This document shows positions 16,500 to 24,890 of a DNA stretch of 64,000 nt, in pieces. Position numbers and translations under genes: made by a program. The notes below the pieces were generated by a model. It ran no database searches. It had not been told where the DNA came from and saw only the letters and a program-made list of their open reading frames with translations. This DNA comes from DASQHW01 sp038238245. GTDB taxonomy: Bacteria; Actinomycetota; Acidimicrobiia; IMCC26256; PALSA-610. Numbering within the stretch: position 1 is the stretch's first letter; each line of letters opens with the position of its first letter. Location of the stretch: NCBI GenBank assembly GCA_038238245.1, contig JBBRXX010000006.1, forward strand, positions 85,772-149,771, written 5' to 3'.

Positions 16500-17693
16500 G
16501 TGTCTCGCGATACCACCGAGCCCGAGTTCGACACGCCGGACGCCGCACTGCTCGAAGACAGCGCCGAAGATCTCTACGAGCACGCACCCTGCGGCTACCT
16601 GTCAACACTGCCGGACGGCACGATCATCAAGGTCAACGAGACCCTTCTCGCCTGGACGAGCCATCGACGCGAAGATCTGATCAGGCGAGAGCGGCTGCAA
16701 GACCTTCTTAATGCCGGTGACCGCCTGCTGTACGAAACCCATATCGCGCCGCTGCTGCAGATGCAGAATGAAGTACAGGTCGCGGTGGACCTGCGTCGCG
16801 CGGACGGCTCCCAACTCCCGGCACTGCTCAACGCTGTCCTCAAGAGAAACCGCGCAGGAGAACCGGTGCTGATCCGCACCACCGTGTTCGACGCCACCGA
16901 TCGCAGGGCCTATGAGCGGGAACTGGTCCGCGCACGACACACGGCGGAAGCTTCCGAGGCCCGCGCTCGCGCGTTGGCACAGACCCTTCAGGAGAGTTTC
17001 ATCCCAGTACCGCCCGAGATTCCTGGCCTCGATGTCGCGGCCACGTACCGTCCGGCCGGCCGGGGCGACGAGGTCGGTGGCGACTTCTACGACGTGTTCG
17101 AAACCGGTCGCGAGGACTGGGTCATCGTGCTCGGCGACGTCTGCGGCAAGGGCGTCGAGGCCGCAAAAGTCACCGCCTTGGCGCGCTACACCATCAGAAC
17201 CGCCGCCATGCAGACCCGGAAGCCCAGCGCCGTCCTCACCACACTGAACCAAGCACTCCTCAACCAACACATCGAGCGGTTCCTGACGGTCGTCTACGCG
17301 CGCGTCCGAAGCAACCGACGCGGGTGCACCCTCACCATCGCGTCGGGGGGTCATCCGCTGCCGCTACGAGCGACACGCGACGGCCTTGTCGACACGATCG
17401 GGCGTCCCGGATCCCTTCTCGGCGTCCTCGCTGCTCCCGAATTACGCGACACCGTGATCCAGCTCGCACCCGGCGACACCGCGGTCTTCTACACGGACGG
17501 CGTGACCGAAGCACGACACGAAGAAGCATTCTTCGGGGACGCCCCCATGAGAAGGCTGCTCGTGTCGTATCGAGATGACAACGCGACGGACATTGCCGTC
17601 CGCATCGTTGACCAAGCGCTCGACTTCCAGGATGGTTTCCCACGAGACGACATCGCCGTCGTCGTTCTGAAGGTTCCCGAGAGCAACGCCTGA
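16500..17693 (+). CDS. rsbP: RsbP-like PAS domain / PP2C-type phosphatase
   Basis: The 397-residue product starts at a GTG 13 bases after rsbQ. Residues ~25-130 form a PAS domain (YEHAPCGYLSTLPDGTIIKV). A short coiled linker follows (YERELVRARHTAEASEARAR), and residues ~165-395 are a SpoIIE-type serine phosphatase with metal-binding aspartates in GDEVGGDFYDVF, VLGDVCGKG, FYTDGVTEA and PRDDIAVVVL. In the sigma-B pathway RsbP dephosphorylates the STAS antagonist RsbV, freeing the sigma factor. A STAS protein is encoded ~0.9 kb downstream on the other strand, and a damaged RsbW-like ATPase lies ~1.3 kb upstream. No sigma factor gene is in the window. Confidence 0.9.
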   Translation: MSRDTTEPEFDTPDAALLEDSAEDLYEHAPCGYLSTLPDGTIIKVNETLLAWTSHRREDLIRRERLQDLLNAGDRLLYETHIAPLLQMQNEVQVAVDLRRADGSQLPALLNAVLKRNRAGEPVLIRTTVFDATDRRAYERELVRARHTAEASEARARALAQTLQESFIPVPPEIPGLDVAATYRPAGRGDEVGGDFYDVFETGREDWVIVLGDVCGKGVEAAKVTALARYTIRTAAMQTRKPSAVLTTLNQALLNQHIERFLTVVYARVRSNRRGCTLTIASGGHPLPLRATRDGLVDTIGRPGSLLGVLAAPELRDTVIQLAPGDTAVFYTDGVTEARHEEAFFGDAPMRRLLVSYRDDNATDIAVRIVDQALDFQDGFPRDDIAVVVLKVPESNA

Positions 17694-18281
17694 CGGTCAA
17701 GAACTCCTTGGCGCGCCGCACTCTGCGCGCTTGGGACGCCATCGCGATCGTGCCTTCGGGAGGGCACGCGACGCTCACGGCAGAGCTTCCTCGCCGACGT
17801 GTCGTGCCGACTGCAACGGCGTGCCACGCGGTCGGAAGTTTCACCCGACGCACCGACGGCTCCTTTCAGTACACGCTGGCCGAACGTCTCTCGTAGCGCT
17901 CGGCGCGTGCGTCACACTTACGTCGAGGTTCGCCCGCTTCGCGACCCCATGCCCGCTGCACAGGTGCAAGCTGCAGGTGGATTCCTTGTCGCACCCAGGG
18001 TGCAGCAGGGGACCAAGGCGCTCGGGCAACGCTCACGTCGACGCTCTTCCGGCCGAGGAGCCTGTGGGGGAAGTCTCAGGGACGAGGGGGAAGCTTCAGG
18101 GAAATGAGCTGCTCCGGACGGGCCGAGTTCGCGGATCGCTCCGCCCGGGTCCGGGGCCTTCCCTGTACGAATCCGTCGACCGCGACGGCTGCGGCTACGG
18201 CATCGTCGGCACCGATGAGTTCCGGCGGAAGGACCGGTCTCAGGACGGGAGCGACCGCCGGCCGCCGAGTTGGAGCAGACG
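17694..18281. other. 588-base spacer with a 17-bp tandem repeat
   Basis: No gene is recognised between rsbP and the next small gene. A plus-strand frame at 17708-17896 lacks any family signal. A tandem pair GGGGGAAGTCTCAGGGA (18066-18082) and GGGGGAAGCTTCAGGGA (18086-18102) has a 20-bp period, about two helical turns, and could be a regulatory site. Confidence 0.45.
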
Positions 18282-18578
18282 ATGACGACGATTGTGGTCC
18301 GGTACCAGGTCAAGCCTGATCGCGCTGATGAAAACCAGCGGCTGATCGAGGCGGTGTTCGCGGCGCTGAACGAGCACGAACCCGAGGGCTTCACCTACAA
18401 GGTCTTCCGACTCGACGACGGCGTGAGCTTCATTCACGTCATGATCGAGCACGACGTCGAGAATCCCGAATCGTTGCAGGCCCTGCCGGCCTTTCAAGCC
18501 TTCGTGGCGGACATAGACGACCGCTGCGACATCCCCCCTGTCGCGATGGGTGCAACCATCGTCGGGGGCTTCCGCTGA
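18282..18578 (+). CDS. Small hypothetical protein, ABM/dimeric ferredoxin-like fold likely
   Basis: The 98-residue product begins MTTIVVRYQVKPDRADENQR, then FTYKVFRLDDGVSFIHVMIE and ends GATIVGGFR. The strand-helix-strand order and the PDRADEN segment resemble the antibiotic-biosynthesis-monooxygenase (ABM) superfamily of small dimeric proteins, but no catalytic residue can be named. I chose ATG 18282 with TTGGAG before it; a TTG at 18270 keeps the frame open. The gene runs convergent to a STAS gene. Confidence 0.65.
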   Translation: MTTIVVRYQVKPDRADENQRLIEAVFAALNEHEPEGFTYKVFRLDDGVSFIHVMIEHDVENPESLQALPAFQAFVADIDDRCDIPPVAMGATIVGGFR

Positions 18579-18588
18579 CGCGTTCCCG

Positions 18589-18915
18589 CTAGGGCTCGAG
18601 GCCGACGACGTGCGCGATGCCCGTGAGCTCGAACACTCGACGGACCCTCCCCCTCGCGCCGCCGACCCTCAACTTCGTGCCGTGTTCGGCGCAGAGCTTG
18701 GCCGCTCGTATGAACTCCCGGAGCCCCGAAGAGTCGCAGTAGTCGAGCGCGGAAAGATCGATGAGCATCTCGGCAGGATTGTCGGTGCACGCTCGAATGA
18801 CATTGACCGCGAGCATCGGAGCCGTAGCCAGGTAGAGCTCACCTTCGAGCACAAGTCGAGCTTGACCGTTGCCGTCGCCCTGCAGACTGACACCAAACGA
18901 TTTCGACCCTGTCAT
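18589..18915 (-). CDS. STAS-domain anti-sigma factor antagonist (RsbV-like)
   Basis: The 108-residue product is a lone STAS domain: LVLEGELYLATAP, MLIDLSALDYCDSSGLREFI, and a C-terminal RVRRVFELTGI. The serine pair in DSSGL is the site phosphorylated by RsbW-type kinases and freed by RsbP-type phosphatases. With rsbQ and rsbP on the left it completes three parts of a partner-switching stress circuit. The gene is on the opposite strand to rsbQP, so regulation is separate. Confidence 0.85.
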   Translation of the reverse strand: MTGSKSFGVSLQGDGNGQARLVLEGELYLATAPMLAVNVIRACTDNPAEMLIDLSALDYCDSSGLREFIRAAKLCAEHGTKLRVGGARGRVRRVFELTGIAHVVGLEP

Positions 18916-19120
18916 GTGTTCTCGCGTTCGTAGGCGATGTTACGGCGAGAGTTCGTGAAGCCGAGGATCCGCGCTCCGTCGTACGAGACCACCAGCGGTC
19001 TGGGATGGGCTCTGGTTCGCCAGTGTCTGGAGCGAACTGCGTCCGGAGCGCGCGCCGCATGTTACAGAGAGTCTCGTCGATTCGCCAAAGGTTGGGAGTT
19101 GTTTGCACTCAGTGTGCAGC

Positions 19121-19148
19121 TTGACAGCCGAACCGCGGCCCGTAAGCT
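19121..19148 (+). promoter_or_regulatory. Strong sigma-70-type promoter for a leaderless ORF
   Basis: TTGACA (19121-19126) is followed after 16 bases by TAAGCT (19143-19148). The ATG at 19157 comes eight bases later, where transcription should start. This is the best -35/-10 match I saw in the window. Confidence 0.6.
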
Positions 19149-19156
19149 CATGCTCG

Positions 19157-19354
19157 ATGGATCGTGGATCGTTTCTCTACGCGGCGAACGGCACATTGCG
19201 CGTTCGCCCCGCCGGCGGGGAGGCCCACGATGCGCGGGGCCAGGAGTGGCGCGAGGCCGGGCTTGCCTTGGCGCCGAGCCTTGGCGACCCGGCACGCACG
19301 AAGTACGGCCCGCTGGTCTGCTCGGTGTTGCTGCTCTCGCCGGAGGAGCGGTAG
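19157..19354 (+). CDS. Small hypothetical protein, 65 residues, leaderless
   Basis: The ATG follows an excellent promoter by eight bases, implying a leaderless mRNA. The frame has strong GC bias at third positions, as real genes here do. The product (MDRGSFLYAANGTLRVRPAG, later YGPLVCSVLLLSPEER) has no recognised domain, signal peptide or membrane helix. It could be a small regulator or the start of a gene whose 3' part was lost. Confidence 0.45.
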   Translation: MDRGSFLYAANGTLRVRPAGGEAHDARGQEWREAGLALAPSLGDPARTKYGPLVCSVLLLSPEER

Positions 19355-19452
19355 GCCAAGTTCACGAAGTGTGCGGCGCGTTGCTTTGGCGACTGCTACA
19401 CAGCACCGCGACCATTGCCACGACGACCGCGGCGCGTCTCATGGAGTTACCG

Positions 19453-19677
19453 TCAGTTTGAGATTGCGCGCCGAGAGACGACGTCGAGTATTTGCGCGGC
19501 CACGACGATGAGCACGCCGAGTCCGACGAGGAACAGGGCGCCCGTCGCGACTTGCCAGCGGGAGAACGCGTCCTCGCCGCCGATCGTCGGCAGCGAGACC
19601 TGAGTCCAGATCAGGTCAACGATTCCGATCACAATGATGAGAACACCGGACCAGGTAAACCAACGTGCGGCCATCAT
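19453..19677 (-). CDS. Small two-helix membrane protein
   Basis: The 74-residue product has two transmembrane helices (WFTWSGVLIIVIGIVDLIW and WQVATGALFLVGLGVLIVVA) with a short loop between and a basic C-terminus. GGAGAG lies before the ATG at 19677. No family is recognised. It lies 85 bases downstream of another minus-strand gene and may share its transcript. Confidence 0.6.
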   Translation of the reverse strand: MMAARWFTWSGVLIIVIGIVDLIWTQVSLPTIGGEDAFSRWQVATGALFLVGLGVLIVVAAQILDVVSRRAISN

Positions 19678-19762
19678 CTCCCGTGCTCTCCCCGCACGGC
19701 CTCCATGGCCGGAGCGTATAGCCGAAGAGTGAGGCTCACCCTGTTCGCTCTCGGCGGGTGAG

Positions 19763-20032
19763 TCAGCTGCTGCGCGCTTCTGATGCGCTGTCGCGGCGGT
19801 CGAGGCCGGCTCGTTGTATCAGCTCGACCGAGATACCGACATCGCTCCAGGCGCCGGCGCTGATGAGGTAGCACCGTGCGAAGCGTGGCGCGGCTTCGAC
19901 GAAACGCGCTTCGAGTGTGGCCATCTCGGCGGGGTCGAGCGTGTCGGCGTCTGCGTCGATCGCCCGCAGATAGCGGTCGACGATCTCAATGTCGTAGGTC
20001 GGAGTCGCGACCATGTTGTCTGTGTTTGCCAT
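19763..20032 (-). CDS. Hypothetical protein, paralog of the divergent neighbour
   Basis: The 89-residue acidic product reads IEIVDRYLRAID near its start and TLEARFVEAAPRFARCYLIS, then AWSDVGISVELIQRAGLDR. The same blocks occur in the gene that starts 185 bases away on the other strand (IVDRYLSVVN and TLEASFVKVARQFSVNRGIS, then AWRDAGVPAAVLQRAGIAR). The C-terminal block looks like a helix-turn-helix or similar small helical domain. Known function: none that I can name. The divergent arrangement of two paralogs suggests a shared control region. Confidence 0.65.
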   Translation of the reverse strand: MANTDNMVATPTYDIEIVDRYLRAIDADADTLDPAEMATLEARFVEAAPRFARCYLISAGAWSDVGISVELIQRAGLDRRDSASEARSS

Positions 20033-20157
20033 ATGGGCCTGCCCGACGCACCGCGCCGCCGCGGGGTGTCCACGGACCGGCTACACGGGTGAAGTGTCCG
20101 GCACGGGACCGATCCTTTCGCCAATCCGCACATTTCTTGTGTACTTTTCGCGGCGCA

Positions 20158-20205
20158 CCAAGTCTCCCGAAGGGCCGAATCCCCGAAGGCCAAGTCTCCG
20201 AAAGG
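20158..20205 (+). repeat. Three tandem imperfect repeats of 15-17 bp in a divergent promoter region
   Basis: Units at 20158-20174, 20175-20189 and 20190-20205 share the pattern CCAAGTCTCCCGAAGGG with small changes (the middle unit is CCGAATCCCCGAAGG). The last unit includes the ribosome site of the gene at 20217. They could be binding sites for one of the two flanking proteins, or a translational control element. Confidence 0.5.
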
Positions 20206-20216
20206 ACCGTGTAGCG

Positions 20217-20663
20217 ATGGCTCCGGCGAAGTCAGCAAGAAAAGCCGCAACGAAACGGCGTGGCCCGCGCAAGATGACGACCACGCACAAAGCGGCCCTT
20301 GCGCGGGGTCGTGAGATGTCGACGATCGTCGATCGGTATCTGTCGGTCGTCAACGTGCCGAAGAAGCGCGGCCGCAAGGTCTCGCCCGTCGTCTTGCGGA
20401 AGCGTCTTGCTGCGGCAGAGGCGACGATGAAGTCGTCGACCGGAGTCGCGAAGGTGCTCGCGGCGCAGGAGGTTCGCGACCTTCGTGGCCGCCTCGCCGA
20501 TACGAATGGTGAGGGGACGAATACGAAGACGCTCGAGGCGTCATTCGTGAAGGTGGCGCGTCAGTTCAGTGTCAATCGCGGGATCAGCTATGCCGCGTGG
20601 CGCGACGCGGGCGTCCCGGCGGCGGTGCTGCAACGCGCGGGCATCGCCCGCACCCGCGGCTGA
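20217..20663 (+). CDS. Lysine/arginine-rich hypothetical protein with C-terminal helical domain
   Basis: The 148-residue product starts with a histone-like basic tail (MAPAKSARKAATKRRGPRKM), then IVDRYLSVVNVPKKRGRKVS, a helical middle and the block LEASFVKVARQFSVNRGISY with AAWRDAGVPAAVLQRAGIAR. The basic tail suggests DNA or RNA binding. The C-terminal block is shared with the smaller, acidic paralog on the opposite strand. AAAGGA precedes the ATG. I know the block as a recurring actinobacterial hypothetical but not its function. Confidence 0.7.
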   Translation: MAPAKSARKAATKRRGPRKMTTTHKAALARGREMSTIVDRYLSVVNVPKKRGRKVSPVVLRKRLAAAEATMKSSTGVAKVLAAQEVRDLRGRLADTNGEGTNTKTLEASFVKVARQFSVNRGISYAAWRDAGVPAAVLQRAGIARTRG

Positions 20664-20702
20664 CGTCTCGCTTCCCACGTCCGGGTGAGCTCCTGTCCGG
20701 AC

Positions 20703-22124
20703 TCAATGCACTTGCACTGGCACCGCGGTGACGACGGAATATTCGCTGCGGCCGGGCCCGGCGGCCTTGGCGCGGTACATCGCCTGGTCGGCCCGGCACA
20801 GAAGTTGGTCGGGCGATTCGTAGCGGGTTCCGGTTGCGATCCCGACACTCGCGCTCAGCGGGTAGCGCGTGAGGGTGGTGCCGACGTCTTTGATGCCCGC
20901 GATGATGTCGTGCGCGACCGCGGTTGCGAGGGCGACTTCGCCGTGTTGGACGATCGCGAGGAATTCGTCGCCTCCCAATCGCCCCACGGTGACGGACTCG
21001 GGCACCGAGCTCGCGATTCGCAACGCGACATCACGGAGCACCCCGTCTCCCTTTTCGTGGCCGAGCGAGTCGTTCACCTCCTTGAAGCCGTCGAGGTCGA
21101 TGAACAGCACGGTGATGTCCTCGAGGGAAACCGCGCGCAGCAGATGTTGTGTCAGCGCGGCTCGATTCGGGAGACCGGTGAGCGCGTCGATGCTCGCACG
21201 AAACTCGAGTTGGGCTTCCAGCGCGCGCTGTTCGGTGACGTCGCGCAGGTTCAACACGAGTGAGCCGTCTTCGCGTCGCGTAAGCCGCGCGAATGCCCGC
21301 CGTTGCTCGCTCAGCTCGTTCGTGAGATGCCACTCGCAACTGACGTAGTCGGACATCGTGAGAGTGTCGTACGCGCGTGCGATGTCCTCGGCGGCGTCGT
21401 AGCCCAGTATCTCTCCGATGTGCAGTCCGGTGCACGATGCGGGCGATCGTCCGACGAGGGGTTCGATCCCCGGGCTGATGTACTCGACGCGAAGATTCGG
21501 GCTCACGAGCGCGATGATGTCTGCAGCGTGCTGTACGAGATCTCGGAAGTACGCACGCCCGGCCTCGATTTCCGCGGTCGCCGCCTCGGCCGCACTGGCC
21601 GAGGACCCGAGCGTCCGCGCGACCAGCGCGAGACACACGAACGTCGAGGCCGCGACGGCATGTGCAATGGCGGGTCGCACGACCGTCGGTGAGAGTCCGA
21701 TGGCGACGGTGATCTCGCCGCCGACGATTGCAACCGCGCTCCACCCGAGGCATGGTTTCCACGCCCGGGACCCGTGAATGCGCAGCGCGTCGGCGATGCC
21801 GATCGCAAAGCCGATCACCAGGATCGGGCCCCATCCCGTTGCATATACGACCCACGCCGTGCTGATCGCGGCGGTCGCGGCGCGGACGTGGAGGCCGCGC
21901 ACCGGCGAGAGCCGTGCTTCCAGTGCGATCGCGCAGGCGTTGCTGGCGCTACATGCGAGCAGCAGCACCACCAGGAGCGGGAGCGGCGTGTCCGCGATGA
22001 GGTGCGCTCGCTGGAGCAACGGAATGGCAGCGATCGCGGCCGGCCCGGCCGCGAAAACGAGCAGGGACCTGCCCACCCCTCGCCAACCCTGGTCCCTGAG
22101 CTTCACTGGAGAGGTATCGGGCAA
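20703..22124 (-). CDS. Membrane PAS-GGDEF diguanylate cyclase
   Basis: The 473-residue product has about six membrane helices (residues ~15-170), a PAS domain (AYFRDLVQHAADIIALVSPN to LNLRDVTEQ, ~190-300) and a GGDEF domain (DALTGLPNRAAL to ADQAMYRAKA). The active-site motif is intact (GRLGGDEF). An inhibitory RxxD site is not seen before it. It should make c-di-GMP from two GTP. The start is TTG 22124 or GTG 22106. It lies 61 bases behind a GGDEF-EAL gene on the same strand, so the two are probably one operon. Confidence 0.9.
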   Translation of the reverse strand: MPDTSPVKLRDQGWRGVGRSLLVFAAGPAAIAAIPLLQRAHLIADTPLPLLVVLLLACSASNACAIALEARLSPVRGLHVRAATAAISTAWVVYATGWGPILVIGFAIGIADALRIHGSRAWKPCLGWSAVAIVGGEITVAIGLSPTVVRPAIAHAVAASTFVCLALVARTLGSSASAAEAATAEIEAGRAYFRDLVQHAADIIALVSPNLRVEYISPGIEPLVGRSPASCTGLHIGEILGYDAAEDIARAYDTLTMSDYVSCEWHLTNELSEQRRAFARLTRREDGSLVLNLRDVTEQRALEAQLEFRASIDALTGLPNRAALTQHLLRAVSLEDITVLFIDLDGFKEVNDSLGHEKGDGVLRDVALRIASSVPESVTVGRLGGDEFLAIVQHGEVALATAVAHDIIAGIKDVGTTLTRYPLSASVGIATGTRYESPDQLLCRADQAMYRAKAAGPGRSEYSVVTAVPVQVH

Positions 22125-22185
22125 TTCGCGGGCCGACCTGACAGCTCTCTTCCGAAGTCGCCGAACGTCTTGCGTGCGGGTGCGA

Positions 22186-24660
22186 TCATGACCGGATCTC
22201 CGCCGCCAAGCGGCTCCGGATCCAGGTTTCGAGCTCGTCCGGCGGGAGTGCCTTCGCGAAGAAATAGCCCTGCGCGGTGTGCGCCCCGCAGGTGGCGACG
22301 AAGTCCAGGGTGTCCTGGTTCTCGACGCCTTCGGCGGTGACGTGCAATCCGAGGTTGCGACCGAGCGCTGCGATCGAGCGGACGATCGCGGCGTCGCTCG
22401 GGTTCGTCATCACTCCGAAGACGAACGACTTGTCGATCTTCACCTCGTCGATCGGCAGCTCCCGCAAGGACGAGAAGGACGAGAACCCCGTCCCGAAATC
22501 GTCGATCGAGATGCGCACGCCGAGGTCGTGGAGCTCCCGCAATGCGTCCGCGGCACGGTCGGGGTCCGCCATCAGCTGGGACTCGGTGATCTCGATCGTG
22601 AGGGCGTCGGAGGGACAGCGATTCCGCAGGAGTGCACGTGTGACGCGGTCGGCGAGGGAGTTGTCGGCGAGGGATCGAGCGGACACATTCACCGCGATCC
22701 CGAGCTCGAGGCCGGCATCGGCCCACGTCCGTCGTTGCGCGAGGGCCGTGTCGAGCACGAGCGCGGTCAACGGCTCGATGAAGCCCGTGTGCTCGGCGAT
22801 CGGAATGAACTCATCGGGCGGCAAGAAGCCGAGCTGTGGATGGTTCCATCGCACGAGTGCCTCGACGCCCACGCTCCATCCGGACACCGTTTCGATCTTG
22901 GGTTGGTAGTACACGGTCAGCTCGCCACCGTCGATCGCCTGGCGGAGCTGATGCGCGAGCGCAAGTCGTCGCCGCATGTCAGTCTCTCCGCGGCCGACGT
23001 GCACCTCGAATCCGGTGCGGCGGGTCTTGGCCTGTCGCATCGCGGTATCCGCGCAACGCAGCAGGCCTTCGGCATCGACGGCGTGGTCGGGAGCCATCGC
23101 GACCCCGATCGACATTCCTGCTTCGAGGTGCAAGCCGTCAATGGTGAGGCGCGGGGTCACGGCAGCGACGAGCTCGTCGCCGAGCGCCCGCACGTCGTCG
23201 AGGGAGACCGCGAGCGATGTGAGAACGGCGAATTCGTCCCCGCCCAGGCGCGCCACCGTCGTTCCTTCGATGGCACCCCGTAGACGATCGGCGATCTCGC
23301 ACAGCACCGTGTCGCCGTTGTCGTGGCCGAGCGTCTCGTTGACCTCGCTGAAGCGGTCGAGCCCGAGAACGAACAAGGCGTGTGGCCCGTCGCCCGCGGA
23401 CAGCGCGGTCTCCAGCGTGTCGCTGAAGCACATACGGTTGACGAGCCCCGTCAGCTGGTCATGCGTGGCACGGTGCTCGCGCTCGCGCATCTCGATCTCG
23501 AGTTGCAGCACCAGGCCACCGTTCTCGAGTGCGATCGCGGCCTGGTGGGCCAGGGCCTCGAACAGGCGAATGTCGACCGCGTCGAAGGCCGTCTCGACGC
23601 CGAGCCGGCCGCTCACCGACAGATAGCCGCGCGCGCGCGAATGCATCGCGAGGGCCACGGCGAGATGGTCGTCGTCGGCAACCCGCGACTCCTCTTCCAC
23701 CACGCGCTGCCACAACGCGTCGTCGGCAACCGGCCCCATCCTCTCTCGTGTGACCGAGCCGTCGACGTCCGCGCGCCAAATGATCGTCGTGCCGGGGCGC
23801 ATCTCGACGCACAGGTCGGCGCGCGTGGTCCGCAAGAGGTCGCGCGCTTCTTTCACGACCGTCTCCGCGATCGCCTCCAGTTGCACCGACCCACCGACGG
23901 CGCTCGTGAACCGGTACAGCATGTCGAGCCGTTGATGGCGCTCGTGAAGAAGCGCATACGCCCGAAACGCGAGATACATCGTCGTCGCGCATACCGCCGC
24001 CATCGTCAGCGCGGCCGCGCTGCTGTACAGCACTGCCGAGACGGCGAGCAGCGCGAGTGCCGCCTTCGCCACCGAGGCGAGCGCACCTTCGATCAGCTCG
24101 AAGGCGCCGAGCTCCGGCCGGGTACCGCGGAACAGGCCGATCGCAAGGCTGACGAGCAGCGCGGACATGAGGTCTGCCGCGAGTGCCGCGACAATCGCGG
24201 CGGCGAAAGCCCGCGGCGAGGAGAGCTGACTGGGGCCGGCGATCGAGCGGAACACCAGCATGGCGAGGACCGGCTGCACGCCGATCTCCGCGATGTTGAA
24301 GGCCAGCTTCACGCCCCGTTGCTTGCGGTGGAATCGCAGCGCGAGCGAAGTCCCGATGACGGCGGCGACGGCGAACTGCGCGGCGGGAAGCAGGAAGAGC
24401 CCGAGGATGAGCGGGACCTCGCTGAACGACACGGTGTGCATGTCGCGCCGGGTCGGCACGTGGATCAGCAGCAGCTCACCGGCCGCGAACAGGATGGTGA
24501 TGACCAGGAACCCCCAGAGGTGCACCGGATGCCGGGCGTGATCCGACGCCACGAGCGGGAAGCTGGCCGCGAAGCAGACTGCGAGCGCGACCGCCAGCCA
24601 ACCGACGCGCGCGGGCCCACGGTCGCTGCTGACCAGCTCCTGCCCGCTCGGCTCTGTCAC
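22186..24660 (-). CDS. Membrane GAF-GGDEF-EAL c-di-GMP protein
   Basis: The 824-residue product has an N-terminal block of about seven membrane helices (to ~245), a GAF-like domain (~260-395), a GGDEF domain with intact motif (ARLGGDEF) and a C-terminal EAL domain. The EAL signature is in VGVEALVRWNHP, metal ligands in IDDFGTGFSS, and KIDKSFV and TAEGVEN follow. Both catalytic sites look intact, so it may make and break c-di-GMP. The start is a GTG. It heads a likely two-gene operon with the PAS-GGDEF gene. Confidence 0.92.
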   Translation of the reverse strand: MTEPSGQELVSSDRGPARVGWLAVALAVCFAASFPLVASDHARHPVHLWGFLVITILFAAGELLLIHVPTRRDMHTVSFSEVPLILGLFLLPAAQFAVAAVIGTSLALRFHRKQRGVKLAFNIAEIGVQPVLAMLVFRSIAGPSQLSSPRAFAAAIVAALAADLMSALLVSLAIGLFRGTRPELGAFELIEGALASVAKAALALLAVSAVLYSSAAALTMAAVCATTMYLAFRAYALLHERHQRLDMLYRFTSAVGGSVQLEAIAETVVKEARDLLRTTRADLCVEMRPGTTIIWRADVDGSVTRERMGPVADDALWQRVVEEESRVADDDHLAVALAMHSRARGYLSVSGRLGVETAFDAVDIRLFEALAHQAAIALENGGLVLQLEIEMREREHRATHDQLTGLVNRMCFSDTLETALSAGDGPHALFVLGLDRFSEVNETLGHDNGDTVLCEIADRLRGAIEGTTVARLGGDEFAVLTSLAVSLDDVRALGDELVAAVTPRLTIDGLHLEAGMSIGVAMAPDHAVDAEGLLRCADTAMRQAKTRRTGFEVHVGRGETDMRRRLALAHQLRQAIDGGELTVYYQPKIETVSGWSVGVEALVRWNHPQLGFLPPDEFIPIAEHTGFIEPLTALVLDTALAQRRTWADAGLELGIAVNVSARSLADNSLADRVTRALLRNRCPSDALTIEITESQLMADPDRAADALRELHDLGVRISIDDFGTGFSSFSSLRELPIDEVKIDKSFVFGVMTNPSDAAIVRSIAALGRNLGLHVTAEGVENQDTLDFVATCGAHTAQGYFFAKALPPDELETWIRSRLAAEIRS

Positions 24661-24875
24661 CTACACCCCTCGAAGCGCGTGGAATCGCCATGCATCGGAT
24701 CGGCACGGCGGAGCGCCGGATGTAGTGGGCCTTTTGCGGGCGGGACTCGGAGACCGTGGGGCCGGATCGCCCGATTTCCATGACCCGGCGTCCAGCCTCG
24801 CCGTACGTCAGCGCGGTCATCGCCTGTTCGCGTGAGATTTACGTCCCGGTGCACGGCCTGACGGCGAGCGGCTCA

Positions 24876-24881
24876 TAGGGT
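24876..24881 (+). promoter_or_regulatory. -10 box (TAGGGT) of a probable leaderless start
   Basis: TAGGGT fits TANNNT and ends nine bases before the ATG at 24891. There is no clear ribosome site. Confidence 0.35.
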
Positions 24882-24890
24882 GGTCGGCAA

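Noticed and set aside
17708..17896. Small plus-strand ORF after rsbP
   Set aside because: Composition looks random, no ribosome site or promoter is evident, and no family signal is present.
23323..24783. Long plus-strand frame (486 residues) opposite the GGDEF-EAL gene
   Set aside because: It is the antisense shadow of a well-recognised gene; composition is Arg/Glu/His-rich with no domain.
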